Below are positions 52,377-53,700 of a stretch of DNA of 53,700 nt, in pieces. The notes beneath the pieces were generated by a model. The model searched no databases. It saw nothing but the letters and a program-made list of their open reading frames with translations, and was not told the DNA's origin. The position numbers were made by a program, and so were the translations under genes. Origin of the DNA: a virus; the IMG/VR virus record IMGVR_UViG_3300023178_000062, positions 1 through 53,700 of that record; one strand, written 5' to 3'. Within the stretch, counting starts at the first letter, position 1; each line of letters starts with the position of its first letter.

Positions 52377-53700
52377 AGATTTATACTTAGGCAACCCTAA
52401 CCTCAAAAAAGTTGGGGTTGATATTGAATTTACTAAAGAACAAGTAAGTGAATATTTAAAATGTAAAGCAGATCCAATCTACTTTACCAAAAATTATATG
52501 AAAATTATTTCTCTTGATGAGGGTATTATCCCATTCAAGATGTGGGACTTTCAAGAGAAATTAATTAAAGACTTCCACGAAAATAGATTTAACATTGCCA
52601 AGCTTCCTAGACAGACTGGTAAATCTACCACAGTGGTTTCTTATCTTTTATACTATGCTATTTTTAACGATAACGTTAATATTGGTATCCTAGCAAACAA
52701 GGCATCTACTGCGAGAGACCTATTGGGTCGCCTTCAGTTAGGATATGAAAACTTACCTAAGTGGATGCAGCAGGGTGTTGTTGCGTGGAACAAAGGTAGT
52801 ATGGAACTTGAGAATGGTTCCAAGATTCTTGCTGCTTCCACATCAGCATCTGCCGTCCGAGGGATGTCATTCAACATTCTATTCCTAGACGAATTTGCGT
52901 TCGTTCCAAATCATATTGCAGAAGAGTTCTTTTCTTCTGTGTATCCTACAATTACCTCAGGTAAATCAACGAAGGTTATCATTATTTCAACGCCTTATGG
53001 TATGAACCACTTCTATAAGATGTGGCAGAACTCCGTTCAAGGTAAGAGTGATTACGTTAATAATGAAGTGCATTGGTCTCAGGTTCCTGGTAGAGATGCT
53101 GATTGGAAAGCACAAACTATTGCGAACACATCCGAGCGTCAGTTCACACAAGAATTTGAATGTAACTTCTTGGGTTCAGTTGATACGCTAATCTCAGCGG
53201 CTAAACTTCAGGCACTTACATTTACAGAACCAATCAAAAGTAACGCAGGACTTGATGTATATGAAAAAGCACAGAAAGGTCACGAATACATTATCACAGT
53301 TGATGTCGCAAGAGGCATTGGTGGAGACTACTCCGCTTTTATTGTATATGATATCACTACGATGCCATATCGTATCGTAGCAAAATATAGAAACAACACA
53401 ATTAAACCTGTACTATTTCCTAGTGTTATATTCCAGGTTGCAAAAGAATATAACATGCCGTATATCCTGGTAGAGGTAAATGATATTGGTGATAGTATTG
53501 CTGCTACTCTCAACTACGATCTTGAATATCCTAATGTTCTTATGTGTGCTATGCGCGGTAGGGCAGGTCAAATAGTGGGACAAGGATTCTCAGGAAACAA
53601 AACACAACTAGGTGTCAAGATGAGTATCACTGTAAAGAAACAGGGATGCGCTAATCTTAAAGCAATTGTTGAAGAAGATAAATTACTCTTCGAAGATTAT
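52366..53700 (+). CDS. gp17: Terminase large subunit gp17, N-terminal 445 residues (3' end outside window)
   Basis: gp17 is the ATP-driven DNA-packaging motor and headful nuclease. Motifs seen: Walker A-like PRQTGKST (K86), Walker B ILFLDEF (D175, E176), the coupling motif STPYG with FYK, and the start of the RNase H-like nuclease domain with TVDVARG (D313 as first acidic residue). The N-terminal region before Walker A is about 80 residues shorter than in T4 (where the lysine is K166). The ATG at 52366 overlaps the zinc-ribbon gene by 11 bases. The frame is open to the window end; the remaining nuclease residues lie beyond it. Confidence 0.97.
   Translation, partial: MSGKDLYLGNPNLKKVGVDIEFTKEQVSEYLKCKADPIYFTKNYMKIISLDEGIIPFKMWDFQEKLIKDFHENRFNIAKLPRQTGKSTTVVSYLLYYAIFNDNVNIGILANKASTARDLLGRLQLGYENLPKWMQQGVVAWNKGSMELENGSKILAASTSASAVRGMSFNILFLDEFAFVPNHIAEEFFSSVYPTITSGKSTKVIIISTPYGMNHFYKMWQNSVQGKSDYVNNEVHWSQVPGRDADWKAQTIANTSERQFTQEFECNFLGSVDTLISAAKLQALTFTEPIKSNAGLDVYEKAQKGHEYIITVDVARGIGGDYSAFIVYDITTMPYRIVAKYRNNTIKPVLFPSVIFQVAKEYNMPYILVEVNDIGDSIAATLNYDLEYPNVLMCAMRGRAGQIVGQGFSGNKTQLGVKMSITVKKQGCANLKAIVEEDKLLFEDY

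Noticed and set aside
1-53700. tRNA genes, CRISPR arrays, insertion sequences or attachment sites
   Set aside because: No cloverleaf-like segment, spacer-repeat array, transposase or terminal repeats were noticed on either strand; the region is densely coding.

Overview
This window is part of the late structural region of a T4-like marine cyanophage (cyanomyovirus, Kyanoviridae-type). Three things support that. The T4 morphogenesis order is kept (baseplate gp6, gp7-like, gp8, then neck gp13 and gp14, tail-sheath terminator gp15, terminase gp16 and gp17). A complete plastocyanin gene (petE), a cyanobacterial photosynthetic electron carrier, lies between gp16 and gp17. T4-type late promoter octamers (NATAAATA) precede several transcription blocks. 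The DNA is AT-rich, every convincing gene is on the + strand, and genes are packed with ATGA-type overlaps. The host is most likely Prochlorococcus or marine Synechococcus; the sequence alone does not decide which.

Layout. 1-14512: the 3' end of gp6, a 3654-residue gp7-like baseplate protein, a 203-aa linker-type protein and an enlarged gp8. 14572-38635: three more giant virion proteins (a DUF4815-type protein apparently split into two reading frames, a 2918-aa beta-helix-type protein and a 2302-aa repeat protein) with one small coiled-coil gene. 38643-47067: small coiled-coil proteins, two proteins with Mtd-like N-termini, two fibre-like proteins and a 1081-aa structural protein; this occupies the position where T4 carries genes 9-12 and wac. 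47095-50117: gp13, gp14, gp15, gp16. 50127-52376: a 15-residue-repeat protein, a 265-aa structural protein, a DUF6321 protein with a capsid-targeting-like N-terminus, a 43-aa GTG-start ORF, petE and a zinc-ribbon protein. 52366-53700: the 5' part of gp17, cut by the window end.

The most unusual aspect is the architecture of the giant proteins. Four genes fill about 34 kb. They are assembled from at least six recurrent short modules (GxGY, RGxxGT-H, CxRDxG/GGN, HGLxxGD, INGxxQxP, SGAxGxV) that recur between different genes, with recognisable T4 baseplate cores (gp7, gp8) embedded in them. Other points of interest are a -GTY C-terminal peptide shared by three consecutive fibre-region genes, a hairpin overlapping a late-promoter-like motif, the probable frame break in the DUF4815 protein, and the accessory block inserted between the two terminase genes.

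Working together: gp6, gp7-like and gp8 form the baseplate wedge. The giant and fibre-like proteins probably decorate the baseplate and adsorption apparatus. gp13, gp14 and gp15 close and join head and tail. gp16 and gp17 package DNA. Plastocyanin would support photosynthetic electron flow in the infected cell.
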